Source: Gracilibacillus lacisalsi DSM 19029
Lineage (GTDB): Bacteria > Bacillota > Bacilli > Bacillales > Amphibacillaceae
Reading direction: 5' to 3'
Assembly: GCF_000377765.1 (NCBI RefSeq)
Contig: NZ_KB898666.1
Coordinates: 62,001-126,000 of the forward strand
DNA: 64,000 nt
In this document: piece by piece, positions 18,032-25,919 of the stretch
How positions within the stretch are numbered: the stretch's first letter is position 1
How the letters are laid out: each line of letters starts with the position of its first letter
Notes under the pieces: generated by a model
Database searches by the model: none
The model's input: the letters and a program-made list of their open reading frames with translations, nothing else
What the model was told of the DNA's origin: nothing
Program-made: the position numbers and the translations under genes

Positions 18032-18130
18032 ATGTCCAACATTACACAACGGTCTGTTAGCAGACGAAAAAAAGGACGAAGGAAAAAGTCATGTAGCTGC
18101 AGTGGCTATAAAAGGAAGAAGCAGGAATAA
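18032..18130 (+). CDS. Very basic 32-residue peptide with a CSC motif
   Basis: GAAGGAG lies 7-8 nt before the ATG. The peptide is about 40% Lys/Arg with the central motif KKSCSCSGYKRKK. No family recognised. Composition would suit nucleic-acid or spore-coat binding, but this is inference. It ends 14 bp before the convergent DUF1360 gene. Confidence 0.45.
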   Translation: MSNITQRSVSRRKKGRRKKSCSCSGYKRKKQE

Positions 18131-18144
18131 AGATACATGAATGT

Positions 18145-18492
18145 TTAAATAAAGTAAGAAATAATTACCTCAATAATCGATGCTACTCCTGCAACCGCCA
18201 ATACAATAATAATTGGGATAAATATAGTAGAGTAAAAATGAAACCCTAAAAATAAAATTAAAGATGACCAAATGCCCGTACACCAGTGACACCGTAATAA
18301 TTCACCAATCCATCTTTTCCAACCATTTCCTTTAAACATCACCGTCTCTTCTATGCTACCATCGGGCAACCATTTTTCTTCTACTTCAAAAAAAGGTGCT
18401 CGAATAAAGCCTGTGATTTTATCATAAACGATCAATCTTGTTAAACGAAATGTTGCAAGTGATAATAAAACAAAAGATAACCATGTAATCAT
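18145..18492 (-). CDS. DUF1360 membrane protein (YjcA-like)
   Basis: 115 residues with N- and C-terminal hydrophobic segments (about 1-20 and 75-113) and the signature LATFRLTRLIVYDKI plus RCHWCTGIWSSL, characteristic of DUF1360. The B. subtilis member YjcA is a sporulation protein of unknown mechanism. AAGGTG precedes the ATG. The cysteine pair (CHWC) next to a membrane helix is typical of the family. Confidence 0.8.
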   Translation of the reverse strand: MITWLSFVLLSLATFRLTRLIVYDKITGFIRAPFFEVEEKWLPDGSIEETVMFKGNGWKRWIGELLRCHWCTGIWSSLILFLGFHFYSTIFIPIIIVLAVAGVASIIEVIISYFI

Positions 18493-18557
18493 AAGGGCAC
18501 CTTCTTTCTTTTCTTCTTTACTTTCATATTATTAAGTAGGTGCCTGATTCATGAATA

Positions 18558-18604
18558 AAAACGAGGGTTTACCAAAATCTCTTTTGGCAAACCCTTCGTT
18601 TTGT
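18558..18604. terminator. Long hairpin, possible bidirectional terminator
   Basis: AACGAGGGTTT...CAAAA / TTTTG...AAACCCTTCGTT form a stem of about 18 bp with small bulges and T-rich flanks on both sides. It lies between divergent or unrelated units at the left edge of the 600-bp noncoding stretch. Confidence 0.55.
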
Positions 18605-18730
18605 ACGTTTTTTTGCAAACAATTTTTCTACTTTCTGTGCCGAGAAAAACCTCTCAGTTTTTCCACTAGGTGTTAAAGATTTACGCTTCCTTTAGTGGCC
18701 AATATGAAATTATATCAACTGTTTGACCAC

Positions 18731-18860
18731 CACTCCGGCTGCCCACTTCTCTTTCCGTGGGTTTGACCTTCAGCTAACTTTTTTCGAGCAAAACCCGCTC
18801 GAAAAAGTGGATCTTCAGGTCAAACAATTTCCACAGGAGTGAAAGTGGGCGGCCTACGCT
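18731..18860 (+). repeat. Hairpin repeat element, copy A1
   Basis: About 130-bp nested inverted repeat. It has an outer arm (CTCCGGCTGCCCACTT / AAGTGGGCGGCC), an arm TTTCCGTGG / TCCACAGGA, a variable stem GTTTGACC / GGTCAAAC, the conserved internal loop CTTCAGCTAACTTT / AAAGTGGATCTTCAG, and the apical stem TTCGAGC / GCTCGAA. It occupies most of the gene-free 18.6-19.2 kb stretch together with its inverted partner A2. Confidence 0.8.
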
Positions 18861-18987
18861 ATTATCATGCACTACAACGCTAGCATGAAGTAACACAGTT
18901 GCTTTTATACTTACGGATAGCCATTGTCACTTTGTCCATTGCAATAAGTCAACTATTACTTATGACAAGAATTGTTGCACCTTCTCA

Positions 18988-19075
18988 TAGTGGAGACTCC
19001 TGCCGGAATAAGACGAGCCGAGAATCCACTTTGCAAAGTTAGTTGAGGGAGTGCCCGTTGAGAGCGAAGTAATGA
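18988..19075 (-). repeat. Hairpin repeat element, degenerate inverted copy A2
   Basis: It retains GACTCCTGCCGG, GAATCCACTTTGCAAAGTTAG and GCCCGTTGAGAGCGAAG in the reverse order of A1, but the variable stem is lost. It lies 127 bp from A1. Confidence 0.55.
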
Positions 19076-19157
19076 GTGGAAACATTGCCAATATACATCA
19101 AACATTTAATTCGCTAAACACGGTCATTGCGCTGATTTTATGCTTTCTTTACTATTA

Positions 19158-19186
19158 AAAAAAAGACCTGATGTGAACATCAGATC
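19158..19186 (-). terminator. Terminator of the DUF4870 gene
   Basis: CTGATG-TGAA-CATCAG stem-loop with a run of seven or more T on the minus strand (A 19158-19165 on +). Confidence 0.7.
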
Positions 19187-19198
19187 AGGATTATATCA

Positions 19199-19579
19199 TT
19201 ATTTATCTAATTGTTGTTCAACCATATCACCAATCCAAGGTAGCTTGAAATATTGCCCTTGATAGGCCTTTACCATTAAGACAATCCATAAAACTAGTGT
19301 TAAAGGTGCGATTAAAATACTTACAAGCCATCCTAATAAAGGTATCATACCAAGAATCGTATTAATCACCATCAAAAGTACAAATGTAAAAATCGACTGC
19401 ATTGCATGAAAACGGACAAAGCGATTTTCTTTCTCTAACAATAAAAAAATAATACCAGTAACAAACCCTACTAAATACGATAATAAACCTGCGACATTCT
19501 GATCTAATCCTGTTGATGTTTTTGACTGTTGCTCTGCCTTTTGCTCTTCATTATCTTTCGGTAATTGTTCCTCCGTCAT
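19199..19579 (-). CDS. DUF4870 membrane protein
   Basis: 126 residues: a charged ~25-residue N-terminus (Glu/Lys/Gln-rich), then three hydrophobic segments with LLSYLVGFVTGIIFLLLEKENRFVRFHAMQS, the family signature in which a membrane pair is followed by an RFHA(x)QS motif. The family has no known function and resembles Tic20-like proteins. GAAAGGAGG precedes the ATG. Single-gene transcript with its own terminator. Confidence 0.85.
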   Translation of the reverse strand: MTEEQLPKDNEEQKAEQQSKTSTGLDQNVAGLLSYLVGFVTGIIFLLLEKENRFVRFHAMQSIFTFVLLMVINTILGMIPLLGWLVSILIAPLTLVLWIVLMVKAYQGQYFKLPWIGDMVEQQLDK

Positions 19580-19656
19580 TTTTGTCCTCCTTTCGTTTAA
19601 ACGTATACTTCAATAGTTAATTCTACCATTTTTCAGAATATTCTCAATATTAATAT

Positions 19657-20589
19657 TTATTTTCTTCTTTGCAGAAATTTACTATATAAAGAAGCCAAAA
19701 CTTGTTGAAATAACATGCCGACAACAACCGGAACAGCCACTGGTCCAGGAAAATACTGAACTGCGATAACGGCTCCGGCGCTAATATTTCTCATTCCACT
19801 ACTAAACGTTAAAGAAATGACATCTTGACTAGCCCGTTTTAACCACTTCGACAACAACCAAGCTAAGTAATAGCCACTAGCAGCAACAAAAAACATCGTT
19901 ATAGCTACTTTAATCAGATGAAAATCAACATTCAATAAATAATCTGCAACTTCTGAGCTATTGATCATAATGACTAATGCTAATGCTATTTTCGAAAAAG
20001 GAGCTAAGCGAGGACTCCATTTCTCATGAATTCCTCCACGAGTTGTTTCATGTAAAATCATACCTAATATAGACGGAATAACGATCATGATAAACAGACC
20101 TTTCATCATCGCCCACACTTCTAAATCAACGGATGCTCCGATAAATAATGATAGCGATAACGGGACAATAAAAGGGGATAAGATCGTATCGATTAAAATA
20201 ATGGATAATGTTAAGGCGACATTTCCTTTATTCATAGAAACCCAAATAAAACTTGTAATCCCTGTAGGGATAATCATTGCTAATACAAAACCAATAACCG
20301 TTAAATGATCATTGCTAAAGGTGAGTGTTCCGATTAGAAACGCCCATAAAGGCATTAAAATATGTAAGATAACAAGTGCTATCAATATCGATAAAGGGTG
20401 AGCTACCACTCGATATAGAGCAACAAAATTCAGGCTCAAACTCCCTGCAAATGTCATAAATGCAAAAATCCAGATAACCCAATGATCAAATTGAATAAAA
20501 AAATCTGCAAATAATACTCCAATAATTACACTCGCTGGCGCGATAAAGGGCATAATTCGTTGTAGTATTTGGTTCAAATGATTTAACAT
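19657..20589 (-). CDS. Bile acid:sodium symporter (BASS) family transporter
   Basis: 310 residues with about nine to ten transmembrane segments; the family motifs ALVIMINSSEVADYL and SSGMRNISAGAVIAVQYFP are visible (the latter is the substrate/Na+ crossover region). The substrate in Bacillaceae is uncertain (organic acids, pantoate or similar have been shown for other members). AGGAG lies 9 nt before the ATG. It follows the YlmA-like ATPase gene by 20 nt, so both are probably one transcript, although functional coupling is not evident. Confidence 0.85.
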   Translation of the reverse strand: MLNHLNQILQRIMPFIAPASVIIGVLFADFFIQFDHWVIWIFAFMTFAGSLSLNFVALYRVVAHPLSILIALVILHILMPLWAFLIGTLTFSNDHLTVIGFVLAMIIPTGITSFIWVSMNKGNVALTLSIILIDTILSPFIVPLSLSLFIGASVDLEVWAMMKGLFIMIVIPSILGMILHETTRGGIHEKWSPRLAPFSKIALALVIMINSSEVADYLLNVDFHLIKVAITMFFVAASGYYLAWLLSKWLKRASQDVISLTFSSGMRNISAGAVIAVQYFPGPVAVPVVVGMLFQQVLASLYSKFLQRRK

Positions 20590-20609
20590 TTAAGTCTACT
20601 CCTAAGATG

Positions 20610-21386
20610 TTATTTCTTCCTTAACCTTGGACGTCGTTCTGTCCAATCTACCTCTACTGGTACACCAAAAAATTCTGTTAAATTTTCCGAATTGATCATA
20701 GCATTTGTTAGGCCTTGATTAAATACACGTCCGTCCTTTAATAACAAAGTTTTCGAAAAAGTTGGTATTATTTCCTCCACATGATGTGTGACATATATAA
20801 TCGAAGCTGCATTTTCCCCTTGACTAATATGCTCAATCGACTCTAGTAATTTCTCTCTTGCGATAAAATCTAATCCATTTGTCGGCTCGTCTAAAATTAA
20901 TAATTTGGGGTCGTTCATGAGTGCTCGTCCGATTAATACACGTTGTTGTTCCCCTTGAGATAATGTTCGGTAGGCACGATTAGCATAAGAGAAGCAATCA
21001 AGATCCTTCAATAGCTGTTGTGCTTTGGCACGCATCTCGTCTGTAGGGGTTTCATATAAACCAATCGAAGCAAACGCACCGCTTAATACAACTTGGTATG
21101 CACTATCCGTACCATAAATTCGTTGTTTTAAGATGGATGATACAATACCGATTTGTTGTCTTAACTGCTCTCCGAGTACATCTTTACCAAATTGCCTTCC
21201 AATCACATTAACTTGACCTTCTGTTGGAAAATAATAGGAACATAACATATGTAAAAGCGCTGTTTTTCCTGCACCATTCAATCCTAATAATGTCCAGTGC
21301 TCTCCTTTCTCTATTTTCCAATTGATATCTTTTAGTATCCAATTTCCTTCTTTTTTTAGTCCTACTTTTTGTAAATTCAACACCAT
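20610..21386 (-). CDS. ylmA: ABC transporter ATP-binding protein, YlmA type
   Basis: 258-residue stand-alone ABC ATPase with Walker A GLNGAGKT, signature LSQGEQQRVLIGRAL, Walker B LLILDEPTNGLD and H-loop VTHHVEE. It carries the C-terminal FGVPVEVDWTERRPRL segment typical of B. subtilis YlmA and ModF-like proteins. No permease gene is adjacent, as in B. subtilis, so its transport partner is unknown. Transcribed leftward, away from a Fur box located about 100 bp upstream of the start. Confidence 0.78.
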   Translation of the reverse strand: MVLNLQKVGLKKEGNWILKDINWKIEKGEHWTLLGLNGAGKTALLHMLCSYYFPTEGQVNVIGRQFGKDVLGEQLRQQIGIVSSILKQRIYGTDSAYQVVLSGAFASIGLYETPTDEMRAKAQQLLKDLDCFSYANRAYRTLSQGEQQRVLIGRALMNDPKLLILDEPTNGLDFIAREKLLESIEHISQGENAASIIYVTHHVEEIIPTFSKTLLLKDGRVFNQGLTNAMINSENLTEFFGVPVEVDWTERRPRLRKK

Positions 21387-21484
21387 TCTATATCACTTCC
21401 TTCATCTATTTAGTATACACCGGTAAGCTTGAAATTTCTTGTGTTTAGTTTGTAGAAAAATTTTAAAAAAATTGAACTTTCCTA

Positions 21485-21513
21485 TTGAAAATGATTCTCA
21501 TTATCGTTATAAT
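21485..21513 (+). promoter_or_regulatory. Sigma-A promoter under a Fur box
   Basis: TTGAAA (21485-21490), exactly 17 bp, TATAAT (21508-21513). The rightward transcript should begin near 21520. Confidence 0.8.
21487..21505. promoter_or_regulatory. Fur box
   Basis: GAAAATGATTCTCATTATC closely matches the 19-bp Fur consensus GATAATGATAATCATTATC and covers the -35 box and spacer of the promoter, so iron-loaded Fur should repress it. Confidence 0.85.
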
Positions 21514-21519
21514 ATATTT

Positions 21520-21639
21520 AATCACATAGAGTGATGAAACATTCCCTTTACACATATCTTTTGTTACCCCCAATCAACAAAAGTTCAAGGATGTTTCCCA
21601 TTCCATTAGAGTAGCTAATAAATAGCTGCTCTATTTTTT
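21520..21639 (+). ncRNA. Candidate iron-responsive small RNA (FsrA-like by design)
   Basis: A perfect promoter overlapped by a Fur box is followed by about 120 nt without a start codon/SD pair. Predicted structure: a small 5' hairpin (ATCAC/GTGAT), a long stem GAAACAT/ATGTTTC enclosing CTTTTGTT/AACAAAAG, then the terminator. Unpaired C-rich patches (CATTCCC, TTACCCCC, TTTCCCATTCC) could pair with GGGGG/GGAGG ribosome binding sites, as described for the Fur-controlled sRNA FsrA of B. subtilis. The T-run ends at 21639, about 190 bp before katA, which has its own promoter. An attenuating leader for katA is the alternative. Confidence 0.6.
21608..21639 (+). terminator. Terminator of the candidate small RNA
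   Basis: AGAGTAGCTA and TAGCTGCTCT pair over a 5-nt loop, followed by ATTTTTT. Confidence 0.85.
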
Positions 21640-21738
21640 GTTTAGTTAATATTTTTATCGGGTAAAGAAATATGAAGTGAAACTATGGTTTAACACCTTG
21701 ACAAATGGAAGAAGACATAGATTTTACACAAAATTTAT

Positions 21739-21753
21739 TTAAAATTATTATAA
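21739..21753. promoter_or_regulatory. PerR box upstream of katA
   Basis: TTAAAATTATTATAA differs at one position from the PerR consensus TTATAATTATTATAA and lies just upstream of the katA -35 box. Peroxide-induced derepression is expected. Confidence 0.75.
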
Positions 21754-21760
21754 ATAAATA

Positions 21761-21788
21761 TTGATTTTCATAAGATTTGTATTATAAT
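21761..21788 (+). promoter_or_regulatory. katA promoter
   Basis: TTGATT, 16-bp spacer, TATAAT (21783-21788), about 40 bp before the katA start. Confidence 0.65.
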
Positions 21789-21830
21789 AAAAGATGTAAT
21801 ATAAAGAATAAAGGAGAGGTGTTACATTAT

Positions 21831-23300
21831 ATGAGTCAAGAAAAAAAATACTTAACGACTGCTTCTGGTGCGCCAGTAGGAGATAATCAAAACTCCATTA
21901 CTGCAGGCCATAGAGGACCAACATTAATTCAAGACGTTCATTTACTAGAAAAACTAGCTCATTTTAATCGTGAAAGAGTTCCAGAAAGAGTTGTACACGC
22001 TAAAGGTGCAGGAGCACACGGCTATTTTGAAGTAACAAATGACGTTTCTAAATATACAAAAGCAGACTTCTTATCTGAAGTAGGCAAAAAAACACCTATG
22101 TTCATCCGCTTCTCCACTGTAGCTGGCGAATTAGGTTCTGCCGATACAGTACGTGACCCGCGTGGTTTCGCTGTTAAATTTTATACAGATGAAGGGAACT
22201 ATGATTTAGTTGGGAATAACACGCCAGTATTCTTTATCCGTGATGCGATTAAATTCCCAGACTTTATTCATACACAAAAACGTAACCCGCAAACACACTT
22301 AAAAGATAAAAATGCGGTTTGGGATTTCTGGTCATTATCACCAGAGTCACTTCACCAAATTACTATTTTACACTCTGACCGTGGTATCCCTGCGACTCTT
22401 CGTCATCAAAATGGCTACGGAAGCCACACATTTAAATGGGTAAATAAAGATGGAGAAGCATTCTATGTGAAATATCACTTCAAAACAGATCAAGGCATTA
22501 AAAACCTAGATCCTAAAGTGGCAGATGAACTTGCAGGTACAAATCCTGACTATCATACTGAAGATCTATTTAATGCTATTGAAGAAGGTAACTATCCTTC
22601 TTGGACATTAAAAGTTCAAATCATGCCTGAAGCGGACGCGCAAAACTACCGTTACGATCCATTTGATGTAACAAAAGTATGGCCACATGAAGACTATCCA
22701 TTAGTTGAAGTTGGTAAAATGGTATTAGATCGTAATCCTGAGAACTATTTTGCAGAAGTAGAGCAAGCTGCATTTTCTCCTGGACACTTTGTTCCTGGAA
22801 TTGAAGCATCTCCAGATAAAATGCTTCAAGGTCGTTTGTTTGCCTATTCTGATGCACATCGTTACCGTATTGGAGCAAACCATGAGTCATTACCAATTAA
22901 CCGTGCTAAATCACCGGTTAATAACTATCAACGTGATGGGTTTATGAGCCATGATGGTAATGGTGGCAGCGCACCTAACTATGAACCTAATAGCTTTAGT
23001 GATGCACCAAAAGAAACACCTGAAAACAAAATTAGTCCATATGAAGTTTCTGGATTTGCTGATAGTGTTCCATATGATCAAGATGATCACTACTCTCAGC
23101 CTCGTGCATTATTCCGTGATGTAATGAATGATGAAGAGCGCGAGCGTTTAATTCAAAACTTCGCTGACCACATGAGTGCTGTAACTCGCGAAGGTATTGT
23201 GGACCGTCAATTAGAAAACTTCTACAAAGTAGCTCCTGAATTAGCAGAAGGTGTTGCTGCTAAATTAGGCGTAGAAGTACCAGCAAGTGTAAAAGAATAA
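21831..23300 (+). CDS. katA: Catalase (small-subunit haem catalase)
   Basis: Decomposes hydrogen peroxide in the cytoplasm. 489 residues; the distal catalytic His56 lies in [13 protein letters not shown], Asn in [13 protein letters not shown], and the proximal haem Tyr in [14 protein letters not shown]. The start is ATG 21831 after GGAGAGGTG; the longer in-frame start at 21777 would lie in the promoter. It is preceded by a PerR box and its own promoter, and further upstream by a Fur-controlled candidate sRNA, so iron and peroxide responses meet in this intergenic region. Confidence 0.97.
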   Translation: MSQEKKYLTTASGAPVGDNQNSITAGHRGPTLIQDVHLLEKLAHFNRERVPERVVHAKGAGAHGYFEVTNDVSKYTKADFLSEVGKKTPMFIRFSTVAGELGSADTVRDPRGFAVKFYTDEGNYDLVGNNTPVFFIRDAIKFPDFIHTQKRNPQTHLKDKNAVWDFWSLSPESLHQITILHSDRGIPATLRHQNGYGSHTFKWVNKDGEAFYVKYHFKTDQGIKNLDPKVADELAGTNPDYHTEDLFNAIEEGNYPSWTLKVQIMPEADAQNYRYDPFDVTKVWPHEDYPLVEVGKMVLDRNPENYFAEVEQAAFSPGHFVPGIEASPDKMLQGRLFAYSDAHRYRIGANHESLPINRAKSPVNNYQRDGFMSHDGNGGSAPNYEPNSFSDAPKETPENKISPYEVSGFADSVPYDQDDHYSQPRALFRDVMNDEERERLIQNFADHMSAVTREGIVDRQLENFYKVAPELAEGVAAKLGVEVPASVKE

Positions 23301-23304
23301 GCAC

Positions 23305-23345
23305 AATCAAAAAAAGAGACCCAGAGCGGTCTCTTTTTTTGATTG
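23305..23345. terminator. Bidirectional terminator katA / aldehyde dehydrogenase
   Basis: AATCAAAAAAAGAGACC and GGTCTCTTTTTTTGATT form a 17-bp perfect stem. T-runs are present in either direction, serving katA and the convergent catabolic operon. Confidence 0.9.
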
Positions 23346-23360
23346 TTATTTCGAAAGATA

Positions 23361-24797
23361 TTAGCTTAGTTTAAAGCTCACTACCTTTTGCTCTGTCATG
23401 GCTTCAATCGAGGACTTGATCCCTTCTCTACCTAACCCCGATTGTTTCACCCCTCCAAAAGGCATTGCATCAATACGATAATCACTACTATCATTGACCA
23501 TGATGCCACCGACTTCTAACTTCTGTATTGTTAAAAACGCATTTTCCACGTCTTTTGTGAATATCCCTGCTTGTAGCCCGTAATCAACAGCGTTTGACTG
23601 AGCAATCGCTTGATACACATCCTCTACTGAATAGACAAGCACGACAGGACCAAATATTTCTTCTTGGGCAATCACCGCATGGATGGGGACATCTGTTAGA
23701 ATAGTCGGATAATAAAAGGCTCTCTCTCTTTTTCCGCCCATTTGAATTTTTGCCCCTTCTGCTACGGCTTGATTTACCCACGTTTCAACCCTTTTTGCTT
23801 CTCGCTCATTTATCATCGGACCAACGTCTGTTAATGGATCCAATTTATCTCCCAACTGCAGCTCTGAAGTTCTTTGTTTATATAACTCTAAGAATTGATG
23901 ATATACTTCTTTCTCTACATAAATTCTCTGGACACCAATACAATTTTGACCGGCAGCTGTAAAAGCACCTGATACACAAGATGCCACTGCTTTTTCAACA
24001 TCTGCATCTTTTAACACAATAACCGGGGAATTAGAACCGAGCTCCATTCCGATCTTCTTGATTCCAGCTTTATGCGCGATTTTCTTCCCAACATCTACTC
24101 CTCCTGTAAATGTAATCATCGTAATAGAAGGATGCGTGACAAGTACATCACCTACATCTCGACCTGATCCGGTCACAACAGACAACATACCTGCTGGCAA
24201 TCCCGATTGTGTAAAAGCTTCTGCCAAAAGCAATGCACTCAATGGCGTATCAGATGCTGGTTTGACAATGATCGCGTTGCCCGAGGCAATCGCTGGACCG
24301 ACCTTATGAGCTACTAGATTTAAAGGATCATTAAAAGGGGTGATCGCTCCAATCACACCTACTGGAAAACGGTAATAATAGCCAACCCTGTTTTCTCCAC
24401 TCTCACTTTGATCAAAATTAATCGTTTCTCCATTTATCCTTCGAGCTTCTTCTGCACTAATTTGAATCGTTTGGATCGCTCGCTTTACTTCCATGCGAGC
24501 TTCGTGAATCGTTTTGCTTCCTTCTAATGCAATTGTTTCTGCATAACGCTCTTTATTTTCTTCTATATAAGAGGCTACTCGTTGAAGTACGGCCATCCTT
24601 TCATGAGTTGGCCAAGGTTTATTACTTAAATATGCCTCCTCTGCTTTTTCAATAGCCATCAGCATATCATTTTCTGTAGCTAATGGTACTTTGGCAATTA
24701 ATCGATTATCCTGCGGGTCATAGACATCAAATGTTTGCTCAGCAGCTATCCATTGTCCTGCAATCAACATTTTCTCTTGTTTTACTTTTAGTTGCAT
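23361..24797 (-). CDS. NAD(P)-dependent aldehyde dehydrogenase
   Basis: 478-residue ALDH superfamily enzyme; catalytic Cys286 in AAGQNCIG, general base Glu252 in GMELGSNSP, oxyanion Asn155 in TPFNDP. Last gene of the PucR-associated operon, 15 nt after the homoserine dehydrogenase-like gene. In that context it may oxidise aspartate semialdehyde to aspartate (the DoeC role in ectoine breakdown), but the sequence alone cannot prove the substrate; lactaldehyde or glyceraldehyde-3-phosphate (GapN-like) dehydrogenases have similar overall sequence. The start is ATG 24797 with GGGGGTG 6 nt upstream, rather than the GTG at 24806 within that site. Confidence 0.88.
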   Translation of the reverse strand: MQLKVKQEKMLIAGQWIAAEQTFDVYDPQDNRLIAKVPLATENDMLMAIEKAEEAYLSNKPWPTHERMAVLQRVASYIEENKERYAETIALEGSKTIHEARMEVKRAIQTIQISAEEARRINGETINFDQSESGENRVGYYYRFPVGVIGAITPFNDPLNLVAHKVGPAIASGNAIIVKPASDTPLSALLLAEAFTQSGLPAGMLSVVTGSGRDVGDVLVTHPSITMITFTGGVDVGKKIAHKAGIKKIGMELGSNSPVIVLKDADVEKAVASCVSGAFTAAGQNCIGVQRIYVEKEVYHQFLELYKQRTSELQLGDKLDPLTDVGPMINEREAKRVETWVNQAVAEGAKIQMGGKRERAFYYPTILTDVPIHAVIAQEEIFGPVVLVYSVEDVYQAIAQSNAVDYGLQAGIFTKDVENAFLTIQKLEVGGIMVNDSSDYRIDAMPFGGVKQSGLGREGIKSSIEAMTEQKVVSFKLS

Positions 24798-24812
24798 GGA
24801 AATCACCCCCTA

Positions 24813-25868
24813 TTAAAGTTTGGTTAGGGCGCTTTGTCTATGATAGTGAATGATATCAATAAAAAGTGAATAACCTGTTTCGATTAATCCTGCCCCTGCA
24901 CCTGTTAACATGATAGGACCAGATAAGTCACATTCATAAACGATCGCATTTGTCGGGCCATTCACACCAGCTAATGGATCGTTACCATCAATTAATTCTG
25001 GTTGAACAGAAGCTTCGAGTGAACCATCTTCCCTTTTAGTTAAACGCGAGAGCAGACGCCATTTCTGTTTTTTAGCTAGCGCTTCTTTCACCATCTCTAA
25101 CGTTAAATCGTTAATTCCTCTACAGTAAATATCTTCAGAAGCTATTTTTTCACCCAGTAAATAGTTCGCTAATATTGCTGTCTTATATCTGGCATCATAC
25201 CCTTCCACATCACTAGTTGGATCCGCTTCTGCATAGCCTAATCTTTGCGCTTTTGCTAATGCTTCCTGGTATGTCTCGCCTTTTTCCATTTCGGTTATCA
25301 TATAGTTCGTCGTCCCATTTAAGATACCTTTAATTTCTGTTATTTCATTTCCTGCTAATGTCATGACAGGCAATCTGAGAGCTGGTGTTCCGCTCATCAC
25401 TGTACCTTCAAATCCCCAGAACACACCATTCTTTTCTGCTAATTGTGATAATTCATCATAAGCTAAAGCAACTGGTCCTTTATTAGTCGTTACCACACTT
25501 TTTTTATGTTCAAAAGCTGTTCGACAATGATCAATAGCTGGTTGACCTGTCTTCACATCTGTGAATGTTACCTCGACAATCATATCTGCATTCGTATTCT
25601 TGATTGTTTCCATGCTATCCCAGCCTCTAATTAATCCTTCTTTATCTGGATAAGCAGCTAAACTTCCAGAATCCCTAGCAGCAGATAACAACTCTTTAAT
25701 GTTTAAACCATCCGGATGATACACAGATCCTTTCATAATATCGGATACAGCGACAACCTCAGGCTCAAAACCATATGATGGCTTTTCTCCCTTTTGTTGT
25801 TTCAAGAAAATCTCTGCCAATGCCTGCCCGACACCACCAAACCCAATAAAAGCGACCTTCATCGTCAA
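24813..25868 (-). CDS. Homoserine dehydrogenase-like oxidoreductase (no ACT domain)
   Basis: About 351 residues: a Rossmann fold with AFIGFGGVGQAL at the N-terminus, a catalytic region VVTTNKGPVAL, GFEGTVMSGTPALRLP, GILNGTTNYMITEME and the Asp/Lys signature DPTSDVEGYDARYKTAILAN. These are homoserine dehydrogenase motifs (aspartate semialdehyde/homoserine interconversion), but the regulatory ACT domain is missing and the gene is outside any threonine operon. GGAGG lies 8 nt before TTG 25868, the preferred start; ATG 25862 is two codons later. In this operon it could handle aspartate semialdehyde arising from diaminobutyrate. Function inferred from context. Confidence 0.82.
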   Translation of the reverse strand: MTMKVAFIGFGGVGQALAEIFLKQQKGEKPSYGFEPEVVAVSDIMKGSVYHPDGLNIKELLSAARDSGSLAAYPDKEGLIRGWDSMETIKNTNADMIVEVTFTDVKTGQPAIDHCRTAFEHKKSVVTTNKGPVALAYDELSQLAEKNGVFWGFEGTVMSGTPALRLPVMTLAGNEITEIKGILNGTTNYMITEMEKGETYQEALAKAQRLGYAEADPTSDVEGYDARYKTAILANYLLGEKIASEDIYCRGINDLTLEMVKEALAKKQKWRLLSRLTKREDGSLEASVQPELIDGNDPLAGVNGPTNAIVYECDLSGPIMLTGAGAGLIETGYSLFIDIIHYHRQSALTKL

Positions 25869-25919
25869 TCTCATCACCTCCATTATTTTTTTAATTTCGT
25901 TTTAGTTAAAAGGTATGTT

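Noticed and set aside
18558-19198. tRNA or rRNA genes in the long gene-free stretches
   Set aside because: No cloverleaf, CCA end or conserved rRNA words were seen; the structure is explained by the hairpin elements.
23361-25868. Methionine or threonine biosynthesis operon
   Set aside because: The homoserine dehydrogenase-like protein lacks the ACT domain, there is no thrB, thrC or metA neighbour, and a PucR regulator plus hydrolase and aldehyde dehydrogenase point to breakdown. Not excluded completely.
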